From positions 45,662 to 109,661 of the forward strand of contig WQSR01000001.1 of assembly GCA_009787785.1 (NCBI GenBank): 64,000 bases of DNA, in the 5' to 3' direction. A program made the translations under genes and the position numbers. Below are positions 7,994 to 16,435 of the stretch, in pieces; positions within the stretch are counted from its first letter, which is position 1, and the number at the start of each line of letters is the position of its first letter. The notes under the pieces were generated by a model. It ran no database searches, was not told where the DNA came from, and saw nothing but the letters and a program-made list of their open reading frames with translations. Source of the DNA: Defluviitaleaceae bacterium. GTDB lineage: Bacteria; Bacillota; Clostridia; Lachnospirales; WQUN01.

Positions 7994-10828
7994 TCACAGC
8001 ATGGGGCGCAGGAACTGCCCGGTGAAGGAGGCTTCGCATTGGGCTATGGCCTCCGGGGTGCCGGTGGCGACGACTTGGCCGCCCGCGCCGCCGCCTTCGG
8101 GGCCTAAGTCGATGATGTGGTCGGCGGTTTTGATGACGTCCAGGTTGTGCTCGATGACGACGACGGTGTTGCCCCAGTCGGTGAGTTTTTGGAGGATGGT
8201 GATGAGTTTTTGCACGTCGGCGGCATGGAGGCCGGTGGTGGGCTCGTCCAGGACGTAGAGGGTTTTGCCCGTGGCGCGGCGGGAGAGCTCGGTGGCCAGC
8301 TTGACGCGCTGGGCTTCGCCGCCGGAGAGGGTGGTGGAGGACTGACCCAGCTTGATGTAGGAGAGGCCCACGTCGTGGAGGGTCTGGAGCTTGTCACGTA
8401 GGCGGGGGAGGGCATCGAAAAAGGAGAGGGCGTCTTCCACGGTGAGGTTCAGCACCTCGGCGATGGTTTTTTGTTTGTATTTGACTTCCAGGGTCTCCCG
8501 GTTATAGCGTTTGCCGTGGCACACCTCGCAGGGGACATAGACATCGGGGAGGAAGTGCATCTCGATTTTGATGATGCCGTCGCCGGCGCAGGCTTCGCAA
8601 CGGCCGCCCTTCACATTGAAGGAGAAGCGGCCTTTTTGGTAGCCGCGAATTTTGGCCTCCGGGGTTTGGGCGAAGATGTCCCGGACCAGGTCGAAGAGAC
8701 CCGTGTAGGTGGCCGGATTGGAGCGGGGGGTGCGGCCGATGGGGCTTTGGTCGATGCTGATGATTTTGTCCAGGTGCTGGAGGCCGGTGATGTCGGCGTG
8801 CTTGCCGGGCTTGACACGGGCGCGGTTCAAATCCCGTGCCAGGCGTTTGTAGAGGATTTCGTTGATGAGGGAACTTTTGCCCGAGCCGCTGACGCCGGTG
8901 ACGCAGGTAAATACGCCGATGGGGATGCTCACGTCGATATTTTTCAGATTGTTTTCCGCCGCGCCGGTGATGCGCAGGATTTTGTCCGGGGCGGGACGGC
9001 GGGTGGCGGGGGTTTCGATGCGTTTTTTACCGCTCAGGTACTGGCCTGTGATGCTTTCCTTGCATTTGAGCAGACCCTTTGCGTCGCCGGAATACACCAC
9101 CCGGCCGCCATGAACCCCGGCGCGGGGGCCGATGTCCACGATATGGTCCGCCGCGTACATGGTGTCGGCGTCGTGCTCCACCACGATGAGGGTGTTGCCG
9201 ATGTCGGTAAGGTGGCGCAGGGTTTTCAACAGGCGTTCGTTGTCCCGCTGGTGGAGCCCGATGGAGGGCTCGTCCAAAATATACACCACGCCCACCAGCC
9301 CCGAGCCGATTTGGGTAGCCAACCGGATGCGCTGGGCCTCCCCGCCGGAAAGGGAGCCCGCCGCCCGCGCCAGCGTGAGATAGTCCAGCCCCACGTCCAT
9401 GAGAAAGCCCGTGCGGGCATGGATTTCCTTGAGGATGGGCCCGGCGATGATGAGCTGGGTTTCGTTGAGCCGCAGGGCCTTGAAGAAATCCCGTACCTCG
9501 CCGATGGTCATTTCCGTCACGCCGGAGATATTCGTTTCCCCCAACGTAACGGCCAGTACCTCGGGCTTGAGGCGGCGACCCTTACAGGCGGGGCATTTGA
9601 TTTGCGTCATCAGGGTCTCGTATTCCATGCGCATATAATTGGAAGCGGTTTCGCGGTAACGCCGCCATTGGTTGTTCATGATGCCCTCGTGGGTGTAGGG
9701 ATAGGAGCGGGCCTGTCCGTCCTGCCCGGTGTAGGATATACGCATTTGCTTGTCCGTGCCGTGCATGATGATATCTTGTATTTCCGGGGAAAGTTCGCTG
9801 TAGGGGGTGTTCAAATCAAAGCCAAAAACCTCCGCCAGGGCGATGAAAATGGCGTGGGAGCCGCTGTTCTCCGCTTTGATGGCGTTCCAGCCGGGGGCGA
9901 CGATGGCCCCCTGGGCCAAGGAGAGGGCGGGATTGGGCACCAGCAAATCCGGGTCGAAAATCATCTTCATGCCCAGGCCGGAGCAGTCGGGGCAGGCCCC
10001 GGCGGGATTGTTAAAGGAGAAGGCCCGGGGCTCGATTTCCGTCAGGGATATGCCGCAGTCGGTACAGGCAAAATTGGCACTGAAAACCAAATCCCCTCCC
10101 CCGCCGGCGTCTGTCATGGCGAACACCACCAGCCCGCCGGAGAGCTGCATGGCGGTTTCGATGGATTCGCTCAGGCGTTGCCGGATGCCCTCGCGCACCA
10201 CCAGCCGGTCCACTACGATTTCTATGGTGTGCTTCTTATTTTTTACCAAATCCGGGGTTTCGCCCAGGTCGTACACCTCGCCGTCGATACGGGCACGGAC
10301 ATAGCCACTGCGCCTCGCGTCCTCCAACAGCTTGGTATGCTCGCCTTTGCGGGCGCGTACCACGGGGGCCAGCACCTGCAAGCGCGTCCCCTCCCCCAGC
10401 GCGGAAACACTGTCCACAATCTGGTCCACGGTTTGCTTTTCCACCACCCGGCCGCACCGGGGACAATGGGGAACCCCCACCCGTGCGAACAGTAAACGCA
10501 GATAATCATATATCTCCGTCACCGTCCCCACCGTAGAGCGGGGGTTTTGGCTTGTGGTCTTTTGGTCTATGGAAATGGCGGGGGAAAGCCCCTCGATGAA
10601 GTCCACGTCGGGCTTTTCCATCTGCCCCAGAAATTGCCGCGCATAGGCCGAGAGGGACTCCACATACCGCCTCTGCCCTTCGGCGTAAATCGTGTCAAAG
10701 GCCAGGGAGGTTTTCCCCGAGCCGCTCAATCCGGTGAATACCACCATTTTGTCCCGTGGTATGGTCAAACTGATATTCTTCAAGTTATGACTGCGCGCAC
10801 CCTTGATGGTGATTACATTTTTGTCCAT
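7994..10828 (-). CDS. uvrA: Excinuclease ABC subunit A
   Basis: This is a complete 944-residue UvrA, the damage-recognition ATPase of nucleotide excision repair. The start at 10828 ([18 protein letters not shown]) follows GGAGAGGA. It shows the first Walker A ([19 protein letters not shown]), zinc-finger cysteines, the ABC signature [14 protein letters not shown], the second Walker A ([11 protein letters not shown]), the second zinc finger ([11 protein letters not shown]) and the second signature ([15 protein letters not shown]). It stands alone, without uvrB, and is divergent from the split SpoIID-like gene. Confidence 0.97.
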   Translation of the reverse strand: MDKNVITIKGARSHNLKNISLTIPRDKMVVFTGLSGSGKTSLAFDTIYAEGQRRYVESLSAYARQFLGQMEKPDVDFIEGLSPAISIDQKTTSQNPRSTVGTVTEIYDYLRLLFARVGVPHCPRCGRVVEKQTVDQIVDSVSALGEGTRLQVLAPVVRARKGEHTKLLEDARRSGYVRARIDGEVYDLGETPDLVKNKKHTIEIVVDRLVVREGIRQRLSESIETAMQLSGGLVVFAMTDAGGGGDLVFSANFACTDCGISLTEIEPRAFSFNNPAGACPDCSGLGMKMIFDPDLLVPNPALSLAQGAIVAPGWNAIKAENSGSHAIFIALAEVFGFDLNTPYSELSPEIQDIIMHGTDKQMRISYTGQDGQARSYPYTHEGIMNNQWRRYRETASNYMRMEYETLMTQIKCPACKGRRLKPEVLAVTLGETNISGVTEMTIGEVRDFFKALRLNETQLIIAGPILKEIHARTGFLMDVGLDYLTLARAAGSLSGGEAQRIRLATQIGSGLVGVVYILDEPSIGLHQRDNERLLKTLRHLTDIGNTLIVVEHDADTMYAADHIVDIGPRAGVHGGRVVYSGDAKGLLKCKESITGQYLSGKKRIETPATRRPAPDKILRITGAAENNLKNIDVSIPIGVFTCVTGVSGSGKSSLINEILYKRLARDLNRARVKPGKHADITGLQHLDKIISIDQSPIGRTPRSNPATYTGLFDLVRDIFAQTPEAKIRGYQKGRFSFNVKGGRCEACAGDGIIKIEMHFLPDVYVPCEVCHGKRYNRETLEVKYKQKTIAEVLNLTVEDALSFFDALPRLRDKLQTLHDVGLSYIKLGQSSTTLSGGEAQRVKLATELSRRATGKTLYVLDEPTTGLHAADVQKLITILQKLTDWGNTVVVIEHNLDVIKTADHIIDLGPEGGGAGGQVVATGTPEAIAQCEASFTGQFLRPML

Positions 10829-10859
10829 GTGTATGTCCTCTCCGGTCAAAGTCGAACAT

Positions 10860-10888
10860 ACTATACAACAACGCAATGGCAATAGCAA
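10860..10888 (-). promoter_or_regulatory. uvrA promoter
   Basis: On the minus strand TTGCTA (10888-10883) and TATAGT (10865-10860) are separated by 17 bases, a good sigma-A type arrangement ~35 bases upstream of the uvrA start. Confidence 0.6.
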
Positions 10889-10903
10889 GAATAAATGTTC
10901 TTG
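10886..10903. promoter_or_regulatory. 18-bp palindrome at the uvrA -35 (possible LexA-type operator)
   Basis: CAAGAA and TTCTTG form perfect arms around TAAATG. The core GAAT-N4-GTTC differs by one base from the GAAC-N4-GTTC core of Gram-positive SOS boxes. It abuts the uvrA -35 element, and uvrA is SOS-controlled in many bacteria. The LexA assignment is a guess. Confidence 0.35.
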
Positions 10904-10905
10904 TC

Positions 10906-10932
10906 ACCCTTTCCCGTCCGCTTCATAAAATG
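10906..10932 (+). promoter_or_regulatory. Candidate sigma-K-type (late mother cell) promoter
   Basis: AC at 10906-10907 lies exactly 16 bases before CATAAAATG (from 10924), close to the sigma-K pattern AC-N16-CATANNNTA. It sits ~30 bases upstream of the ATG of the split spore gene, so transcription would begin just before its GGGAGG ribosome binding site. The motif is short and could occur by chance. Confidence 0.4.
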
Positions 10933-10961
10933 ATACGAACAAACCATTATGGGAGGTTGTT

Positions 10962-11572
10962 ATGGGAACAGGCTTTTTGGAGGTTGTCACTTCCACCGGC
11001 ATAGGCGCGTTGCCGCTGGCCCACACAAGGATAATTGTTTCCAGAGATGGGAATGTAGTGCATGAATTTCTAACCGATGAAAGTGGCATAGGTGAATCCG
11101 TGCCGTTGGAAGCACCCGAAGTCGCGTTGACCCTGGACGTGGAATACTATGGCGTACCCTATTCCTTGTACGATGTGCGGGCGGAAGCCCCCGGCTTCAT
11201 GACCACCATTATCCGCGGCGTGGAAATTCTGGATACCGAAACCAGTATCCTACCGATAAACATGCTCCCCGCTACGGAAGAAGGCGGGGTGAATGAGTTT
11301 GACGTGGGCGTCCACAACCTGACCTCTACCGAAGACCGCCACATGGAACGCCCCGGCCCCTTCAGCCCCCGGGTGCTCTCCGAAGTAATTATTCCCGAAT
11401 TTATCACCGTCCACCTGGGCCGCCCCGACCGCGTGGCCCGCAACGTCCGCGTCCCCTTTGTCTACTATATCAAAAACGTTTGCTCCCACGAAATCTACGC
11501 CACCTGGCCCGCCGCTTCCCTAGAGGCGAATATCTATTGCCAGATTTCTTTGGCGTTGAATCGGATTTTTAC
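10962..11572 (+). CDS. SpoIID-like/peptidoglycan-binding spore protein, N-terminal part (interrupted)
   Basis: ATG 10962 follows GGGAGG. The first ~105 residues form a beta-rich domain (LPLAHTRIIVSRDG, YSLYDVRAEAPGF). From ~residue 150 the SpoIID/LytB-type core begins (VPFVYYIKNVCSHEIYATWP, where the E-I-Y-A-T-W-P stretch corresponds to E-M-P-A-S-W-P of SpoIID). After LALNRIFT family similarity stops; as written, the frame runs into unrelated DNA and ends at 11840. The missing continuation, EWYRVRGHSFDITNSTQ, is found at 37402 in the same codon phase. SpoIID-type proteins are septal/cortex peptidoglycan lytic enzymes of sporulation. No signal peptide is visible, which suits a mother-cell-made spore protein. 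Confidence 0.85.
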
Positions 11573-11580
11573 AAACAGCC
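11563..11580 (+). other. attL: left junction of the intervening element
   Basis: GGATTTTTAC (11563-11572) ends the host coding sequence and aligns with GGCTTTATAC (37391-37400) at the right junction, with 8 of 10 bases identical. The shared TAC (11570-11572) is in the same codon phase on both sides. A short core is normal for large serine recombinases. The exact crossover dinucleotide cannot be fixed. Confidence 0.7.
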
Positions 11581-11612
11581 ACCGGTTGGGAAGGGAACTT
11601 CGCAACCGGTGG
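11579..11612. repeat. 34-base inverted repeat just inside attL
   Basis: CCACCGGTTG (11579-11588) and CAACCGGTGG (11603-11612) are perfect 10-base arms, and inside them GAAG pairs with CTTC. There is no T-run after it, so a terminator is less likely than a recombinase or regulator binding site. Read-through blocking of the interrupted gene is also possible. Confidence 0.7.
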
Positions 11613-11646
11613 TTGACAAATTGCCAGCTTAAATTGGTAGACCCCG

Positions 11647-11656
11647 GTTGCGCAAC
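11647..11656. promoter_or_regulatory. Palindrome GTTGCGCAAC, candidate operator
   Basis: A perfect 10-base palindrome stands five bases upstream of TATACT (11661-11666), a plausible -10 for the HTH-VOC gene. CCGGTTGCG (11644-11652) is the exact inverse of CGCAACCGG at 11601-11609, so the same half-site recurs in this arm. It could be an autoregulatory site for the adjacent XRE protein. Confidence 0.4.
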
Positions 11657-11688
11657 TATGTATACTCCACAGGAAAGAGGTGAGGCAA

Positions 11689-12297
11689 ATGGACATTGGG
11701 CGCAGGGTTCAGGCGTTGCGCGTGAAAAGTGGCTTATCGCAGGAGGCCCTCGCAGACCAGATAGGCGTCACACGGCAGTCCATTTCCAAGTGGGAATTAG
11801 GACAAGCCTTGCCCGACACGGAAAAAATCGTACAGCTTAGCCGATTGTTCGGCGTGGCTACAGACTGGCTTTTGCTTTATGAAGGCCCCATGCTCGCGAA
11901 ACCGAATAGACAATCATTGCGTTTTGGCATGTATTTGATTGTCAAGGATTTCAGCAAATCCGTTGATTTCTATGAAAAGCTACTCAGCATGAGGGTGTCC
12001 ACCGTGGGGGCCAACCGCTTCGCACAATTTTTCTTTGACGGCATTTGTATGTCAATCATGAACGAAGCCCACTTGCCCGGTCATGATTATAGCGGCTGCG
12101 GAGACCACAAGTTCGCCTTGAATTTTTGGATAGCAGACTTGGCCACAGAATATGAGCGGGTAAAGAGCCTTAACATAGGGCGCACAACGGAAATCATCCA
12201 CCCCCATTCCAATTACTATTTTTTCAATGTCTATGACCCCGATGGGAATGTTATAGAAATAACCGGCCATTATGAGCCAATCGAAGGAGATGAATAA
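11689..12297 (+). CDS. XRE-type HTH regulator fused to a VOC (glyoxalase-like) domain
   Basis: This 202-residue protein starts at ATG 11689, after AGGAAAGAGG. Residues 1-60 are a classical XRE helix-turn-helix (LRVKSGLSQEALADQIGVTR). Residues ~75-195 form a vicinal-oxygen-chelate domain (SVDFYEKLL, NVYDPDGNVIEITGHYE). The fusion suggests a ligand-sensing repressor or regulator. As the first gene inside attL, it may control the element's cargo operon (inference). The next gene begins directly after its stop. Confidence 0.85.
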   Translation: MDIGRRVQALRVKSGLSQEALADQIGVTRQSISKWELGQALPDTEKIVQLSRLFGVATDWLLLYEGPMLAKPNRQSLRFGMYLIVKDFSKSVDFYEKLLSMRVSTVGANRFAQFFFDGICMSIMNEAHLPGHDYSGCGDHKFALNFWIADLATEYERVKSLNIGRTTEIIHPHSNYYFFNVYDPDGNVIEITGHYEPIEGDE

Positions 12298-12570
12298 ATG
12301 TCTAAATCCACTGTAACTCCGCTGTGCCAAAGCTGTGCGATGCCCATGGATGCACCCGACAAATTCGGCTTGGATGCAGATGGAAGTCAAAGCGCGGACT
12401 ACTGCTGTCATTGCTGGAAGAAGGGAAAATTTGCCTACAACAGCACACTTGAGCAAGCGGTAGAAAACAACATACCGTGGTGGCGTGAAGATGGCGATAA
12501 AAGCGATGACGAAGCCCGCACCCGCATCATGGAGGTTTTTCCAAAGCTAAAACGCTGGGCCAAGGCATAA
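12298..12570 (+). CDS. Small zinc-ribbon protein
   Basis: The 90-residue protein contains CQSCAMPMD and CCHCWKKGKFAY, two CxxC pairs that form a putative zinc ribbon as in the Zn_ribbon_2 family (PF12674). The C-terminal half is helical (STLEQAVENNIPWW). ATG follows the upstream TAA without a gap, so it is translationally coupled to the regulator. Function unknown. Confidence 0.8.
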   Translation: MSKSTVTPLCQSCAMPMDAPDKFGLDADGSQSADYCCHCWKKGKFAYNSTLEQAVENNIPWWREDGDKSDDEARTRIMEVFPKLKRWAKA

Positions 12571-12576
12571 TAGCTG

Positions 12577-12618
12577 AAAGAGTGTCGCAGTCGCCAAAAA
12601 CTGCAACACTCTTTTTTA
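12577..12618 (+). terminator. Terminator after the HTH-VOC/zinc-ribbon pair
   Basis: AGAGTGTCGCAGT pairs with ACTGCAACACTCT with one mismatch across a CGCCAAAA loop, followed by six T. It closes the first transcription unit of the element. Confidence 0.75.
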
Positions 12619-12720
12619 TATGTGCGGCTCTATTGCATAAAAAATAAGGGGTTGGTAATTATCCCTATTTTGCATATAATACGGGCATTGAATGACGATT
12701 ACTTTACCGAGGTGTATAAA

Positions 12721-12939
12721 ATGCCAAATTATGACTTGCGCTGTACCAAGTGCAACACCGAGCATAACATCCGTGCCAGCATGAAGGAAAAATCCGAAAT
12801 GCAAATCCCTTGCCCGGATTGCGGCTCCTTTGAATTGGAAACCGTATTCAAATCTGCCCCCGCGTTTGTAAAGGGCATGAGTTCGCCCCCCTGCCCACAG
12901 CGTAGCACCTGCGGTGCGGCTTGCCCCCATGCGGGATAA
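12721..12939 (+). CDS. FmdB-type zinc-ribbon protein
   Basis: The 72-residue product begins MPNYDLRCTKCNTEHNIRAS and continues with CPDCGSFELETVFKSAP, the CxxC-x(n)-CxxC pattern of FmdB-family regulatory ribbons (typically MPxYxxxCxxC). The C-terminal tail has extra cysteines (SSPPCPQRSTCGAACPHAG), also usual. The start at 12721 follows GAGGTG. Role unknown. Confidence 0.8.
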   Translation: MPNYDLRCTKCNTEHNIRASMKEKSEMQIPCPDCGSFELETVFKSAPAFVKGMSSPPCPQRSTCGAACPHAG

Positions 12940-13073
12940 AAAATTATACGAAAACAATGCGAGCCATTTGCTCGTTATTTTTTTGCCCATTTTTGCTTTC
13001 CAAATTTTCCCTTGACGCATTCGTTTTAGCGAAGTATAATTTTATAACAAAGCAAGCAACCCGGAGGTGGAAA

Positions 13074-13589
13074 ATGCAAGGGTTTATTACCGTTCATCAA
13101 GCGGCTGAGAAATGGCATGTTACCCCGCGACAAATTCAACTGTGGTGCAAGACAAAAAAAATCCTTGGCGTGCAAAAATGGGGGCGTGATTGGGCAATTC
13201 CGATGGATGCAGTCAGACCACCCATTAAGCACAAAAACAATATAACGACTGCGATGCAAGAAATAACAGAAGAAGCAAAAATCTTATTTGGCGACTCGCT
13301 GGTGAAAATTGTTATGTTTGGTTCATATGCACGGAACGATTTTACCGAAGGCGAATCTGACTTGGATGTCGCATTATTCTTGGAGTGCAAACCCCTTGAA
13401 GTTATTGCAAAACGAAATGAATTAATAGATGCAACTATAAACTTAGACTACAAGCACAATATAATGGCTTCATACAGAATTGTTTCTGCAAATCAGTTCG
13501 AAGATTGCAAGGATGGGGTAGGATTGTATTCCAATATTTTAACGGAAGGCGTGTCTTACTATGAGCGACCACAGAAAACATTTAGTTGA
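13074..13589 (+). CDS. HTH + MNT nucleotidyltransferase (antitoxin-type)
   Basis: ATG 13074 follows GGAGGTGG, giving 171 residues. Residues 1-55 resemble a MerR/excisionase-like helix-turn-helix (HQAAEKWHVTPRQIQLWCKT). From ~75 the minimal nucleotidyltransferase core appears (VKIVMFGSYARNDFTEGES followed by DLDV, the GS and DxD motifs). It overlaps the following HEPN gene by 29 bases. MNT/HEPN pairs are known toxin-antitoxin systems in which MNT neutralises the HEPN RNase by adenylylation. The fused DNA-binding domain may add autoregulation. Confidence 0.85.
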   Translation: MQGFITVHQAAEKWHVTPRQIQLWCKTKKILGVQKWGRDWAIPMDAVRPPIKHKNNITTAMQEITEEAKILFGDSLVKIVMFGSYARNDFTEGESDLDVALFLECKPLEVIAKRNELIDATINLDYKHNIMASYRIVSANQFEDCKDGVGLYSNILTEGVSYYERPQKTFS

Positions 13590-13977
13590 AAATTGGATTG
13601 AGAAAGCGGAGGCACGATATAAAGCAGCACAAGTGTTATTTGATTCAAAACTTTACGGGGATGCGGCATCAAAGCTCTATTATGCAATTTACAGCACACT
13701 TCGGGCAGTATTTGCCGCAGATAATATTATTGCAAAAAATGACCGAGATATTAAAAAGCACCCCACATTAATCGGCACGTTCAACAAGCGTTATGTTCAC
13801 GAGGAAAAAATTTTCCCACCTTCGTTTCCGGCATTCATTAAAAAAGTGGAAGCCCTTCGCGTCGACATAGATTACGGCGACATGGTGGATATATTGGAAG
13901 ATGATGTTTCACCACATATGCTATTTTTCCAAGAGTTTTATACAGCAGTAACCGAATATATCAAAAGGAGGACGTAA
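13561..13977 (+). CDS. HEPN-domain protein (toxin-type RNase partner)
   Basis: The 138-residue all-helical protein has the HEPN hallmarks ENWIEKAEARYKAAQVLF and DAASKLYYAIYSTLRAVF. RDIKKH fits the Rx4-6H RNase motif. In HepT-type toxins the motif is RX4HXY; here the residue two after His is Thr, so the usual AMPylated tyrosine is absent at that position. It is coupled to the upstream nucleotidyltransferase. Toxin activity is inferred from the pair, not shown. Confidence 0.8.
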   Translation: MSDHRKHLVENWIEKAEARYKAAQVLFDSKLYGDAASKLYYAIYSTLRAVFAADNIIAKNDRDIKKHPTLIGTFNKRYVHEEKIFPPSFPAFIKKVEALRVDIDYGDMVDILEDDVSPHMLFFQEFYTAVTEYIKRRT

Positions 13978-13981
13978 AACA

Positions 13982-14905
13982 ATGGCCATCCCCACCTTTC
14001 AAGATGTAATGCTACCGATTATGAAGTTTGCCGAGGGCGTTGAAAGCCGGTCGGTTAAGGAATCCGTCGAACATATTGAAAAACTGTACAATCTCACCGA
14101 TGAGGAGAAGCAGGAGCGTGTTCCCAGCGGAAGAACACGCTCTGTTCACAATCGTGTAGCGTGGGCATTTGCTCACTTGAAAAAAGCCGGTCTTCTTGAG
14201 TCTGTGCATGGAAAACGCGGTTTTTATAGCCTCACTGAACCCGGAAAAAAAGTGCTGGCTAACAATCCGCAGCAAATAGACATGAGAACCCTGAGTGAGC
14301 ATCCCGGATACTATAACTTTCGCGGGCAAGGTGAAAGTGTTTCGGAAACAGTGCTTCATGATGATATTAAAAACGCCGATAAAACCCCCGAGGAAATCAT
14401 GGGAACTTTATCCTCGCAGTTGGATTTGCAACTTGCAGATGAACTGTTGGAATCCATATACAATAACTCACCCACATTTTTTGAATTTTTGGTAGTCGAT
14501 TTATTACTAAAGATGGGCTACGGCGGCCTCGAAGGTTCTGGCGAGGTCACAAAAAAATCCGGCGATGGTGGAATCGATGGCGTTATAAAACAAGATGAAC
14601 TAGGGCTTGATATGATTTACATACAAGCCAAGCGGTGGGATAAAGACTCCACCGTTTCTCGCCCGGATATTCAGAAATTTGCCGGAGCTTTGTTGGGCGA
14701 AGGTGCTACCAAGGGTGTATTCATCACAACAGCGAGTTTTGCAAAGCCTGCGGTGGATTATGCGAAATCTGTACCTAACGCCAAAATTATCCTTATCGAC
14801 GGATTATCCCTGGCAAAGCTGATGATAAAACATGACATTGGTGTCGGAACAAGCAATATTATCCGAATTAAAAAAATCGATTCTGATTATTTTGAAGAAC
14901 AATAA
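13982..14905 (+). CDS. mrr: Mrr-type restriction endonuclease
   Basis: The 307-residue protein has an N-terminal Mrr winged-helix region (residues ~1-100, RTRSVHNRVAWAFAHLKKAG) and a C-terminal PD-(D/E)xK nuclease with GDGGIDGVI and IYIQAKRW, then KGVFITTASFAKPA. Mrr enzymes are type IV restriction enzymes that cut modified foreign DNA. It begins four bases after the HEPN gene, so a small defence cluster is formed. Catalytic residues look intact. Confidence 0.92.
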   Translation: MAIPTFQDVMLPIMKFAEGVESRSVKESVEHIEKLYNLTDEEKQERVPSGRTRSVHNRVAWAFAHLKKAGLLESVHGKRGFYSLTEPGKKVLANNPQQIDMRTLSEHPGYYNFRGQGESVSETVLHDDIKNADKTPEEIMGTLSSQLDLQLADELLESIYNNSPTFFEFLVVDLLLKMGYGGLEGSGEVTKKSGDGGIDGVIKQDELGLDMIYIQAKRWDKDSTVSRPDIQKFAGALLGEGATKGVFITTASFAKPAVDYAKSVPNAKIILIDGLSLAKLMIKHDIGVGTSNIIRIKKIDSDYFEEQ

Positions 14906-14920
14906 TGGGACGGTGAAGGC

Positions 14921-15337
14921 ATGAAATCCTACCGAAAAGAACTAACCATCCGCGCCAAAACCCGCCGCGCATACATCAACATAACATCCGATGTGGAAGC
15001 CGCGCTGGCCGAAAGCGGTATCCGCGAGGGGCTGTGCCTCGTCAATGCCATGCACATAACCGCCAGCGTGTTCATAAACGACAACGAAAGCGGCTTGCAC
15101 CGGGATTTCGAACGCTGGTTGGAGAAACTTGCACCGGAAAAGCCCCATGAGCAATACGACCACAACGGTTATGAAGACAACGCCGATGCACATTTGAAGC
15201 GTTCTGTGATGGGACGCGAAGTTGTGGTGGCTGTCACCAACGGCAAGCTGGACTTCGGCACATGGGAGCAGATTTTTTATGGTGAATTTGATGGTATGCG
15301 TGACAAACGTGTGCTGATAAAAGTAATCGGGGAATAG
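14921..15337 (+). CDS. YjbQ family protein (UPF0047), copy 1
   Basis: The 138-residue sequence matches the YjbQ/UPF0047 fold: [20 protein letters not shown], a conserved [19 protein letters not shown] stretch with the metal-binding-type His, and [13 protein letters not shown] near the end. Some family members have secondary thiamine-phosphate synthase activity. A second, divergent copy lies at 21018, so the element gathered two members. Confidence 0.9.
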   Translation: MKSYRKELTIRAKTRRAYINITSDVEAALAESGIREGLCLVNAMHITASVFINDNESGLHRDFERWLEKLAPEKPHEQYDHNGYEDNADAHLKRSVMGREVVVAVTNGKLDFGTWEQIFYGEFDGMRDKRVLIKVIGE

Positions 15338-15339
15338 GG

Positions 15340-15468
15340 GTGGCCGCCATCACCATTTACCCAAACCCAAATTGCAAAACATTCATTGCCACACGATACA
15401 TGACAAAGATGGATAAAAAGGAAGCCTATCGGCTTGTGCCGTCCGGGTTCAACAAAAAGAAAATCTGA
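15340..15468 (+). CDS. Small hypothetical protein (42 aa)
   Basis: GTG 15340 begins a 42-residue frame directly behind the YjbQ gene (GGGG upstream). The product is basic with a hydrophobic start (AAITIYPNPNCKTFIA) and a lysine-rich end. It fills the gap between two genes in the same orientation. No family is recognised, and it may be a remnant. Confidence 0.35.
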   Translation: MAAITIYPNPNCKTFIATRYMTKMDKKEAYRLVPSGFNKKKI

Positions 15469-15485
15469 TGGGAGCGTGAGCAAAT

Positions 15486-15839
15486 ATGGGAATAACCGAA
15501 GGCGGCATTGTCTTTGCGATTATTATTGCGTTCTGCGGGCTTTGTTTTTGGGGTATCGCCCTATGGGCCTTCAGGCGTAAAACACCCATGCACTTTTGGG
15601 CAGGTACTGAGGTGAACCTCGTAGAAATAAAAAATGTTCCTGCGTTCAATCGCGAAAATGCTATTATGTGGCTGGTATATGGGTGTGCTTTCATCATCCC
15701 GGCGATTATTGGGCTTTTTGATATGGCCGCAGGTGCGATTTGGGTGGGCTTTGTTTCAGTGGCAGGAATTGTGCCATTGATTTTGAACTATCGGCGCATT
15801 TACAACAAATATAAAACAAATGCTGAAAGAGAGGTCTAA
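15486..15839 (+). CDS. Small integral membrane protein, unknown function
   Basis: The 117-residue protein has three predicted membrane segments: residues ~7-28 (IVFAIIIAFCGLCFWGIALW), ~60-78 and ~82-100. Short charged loops separate them, and the tail is basic and cytoplasmic. The middle loop contains RKTPMHFWAGTEV, a stretch seen in small clostridial membrane proteins. A weak site (GGGAGCGTGAG) precedes the start. Function unknown. Confidence 0.7.
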   Translation: MGITEGGIVFAIIIAFCGLCFWGIALWAFRRKTPMHFWAGTEVNLVEIKNVPAFNRENAIMWLVYGCAFIIPAIIGLFDMAAGAIWVGFVSVAGIVPLILNYRRIYNKYKTNAEREV

Positions 15840-15844
15840 CGCAC

Positions 15845-16435
15845 ATGGCAAAGCTATTTTATCAAGGCCACGGAAGTTTTCGGCTGACTGCCGCTGATGG
15901 GCGCGTGGTCTATGTTGACCCGTTTGCGGGGGAGGGCTATGACATGCCCGCTGATTTAATTTTGGTTTCTCATGACCACTTCGACCACAATCAAACTGAC
16001 CTTTGCACCAAGAAGCCGGATTGCAAAATCATTTCCAATGTAGAAGCCCTGCAAGGCGGCAAGCATAACAACTTCGACATTGACGGCATACAAATCCAAG
16101 CCGTGGAAGCCTATAACAAAAACCATAATCCAGCGAAGTCTGTGGGCTTCATCATTACAATAGACGGTGTGAAGATTTACGCCAGCGGCGACACCTCCAA
16201 GACCGCACAAATGGAAACCTTTGCCGACATGGGCTTGGATTACGCCATCCTCTGCGGGGACGGCTTTTACAACATGGGGCTGGAAGAAGCGACCGAGTGT
16301 GCGCGGCTAATCAAGGCGAAGCACAATATCATTATCCATGTGAAGCCCAAAGCCCTGTTTGACCGGGAATTGGCCGAGAAATGGGATGCGCCAAACAAGC
16401 TGATTATCGAACCGAACGAAGAAATCACGCTATGA
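15845..16435 (+). CDS. MBL-fold metallo-hydrolase (UlaG/UPF0173-like)
   Basis: This is a 196-residue metallo-beta-lactamase-fold protein. It has the zinc motif SHDHFDHN, a downstream GDTSKTAQM (metal Asp) and a late His in IIIHVKPKA. The start GQGSFRL-type sequence (GHGSFRLTAADG) is typical of the UlaG/UPF0173 branch. The substrate is unknown. Its TGA overlaps the ATG of dtd. Confidence 0.85.
   Translation: MAKLFYQGHGSFRLTAADGRVVYVDPFAGEGYDMPADLILVSHDHFDHNQTDLCTKKPDCKIISNVEALQGGKHNNFDIDGIQIQAVEAYNKNHNPAKSVGFIITIDGVKIYASGDTSKTAQMETFADMGLDYAILCGDGFYNMGLEEATECARLIKAKHNIIIHVKPKALFDRELAEKWDAPNKLIIEPNEEITL

Noticed and set aside
8471..10495. A 674-codon open frame on the + strand opposite uvrA
   Set aside because: It has no recognisable family and lies wholly antisense to a complete, conserved uvrA; high GC in the third codon position of uvrA explains the absence of stops.
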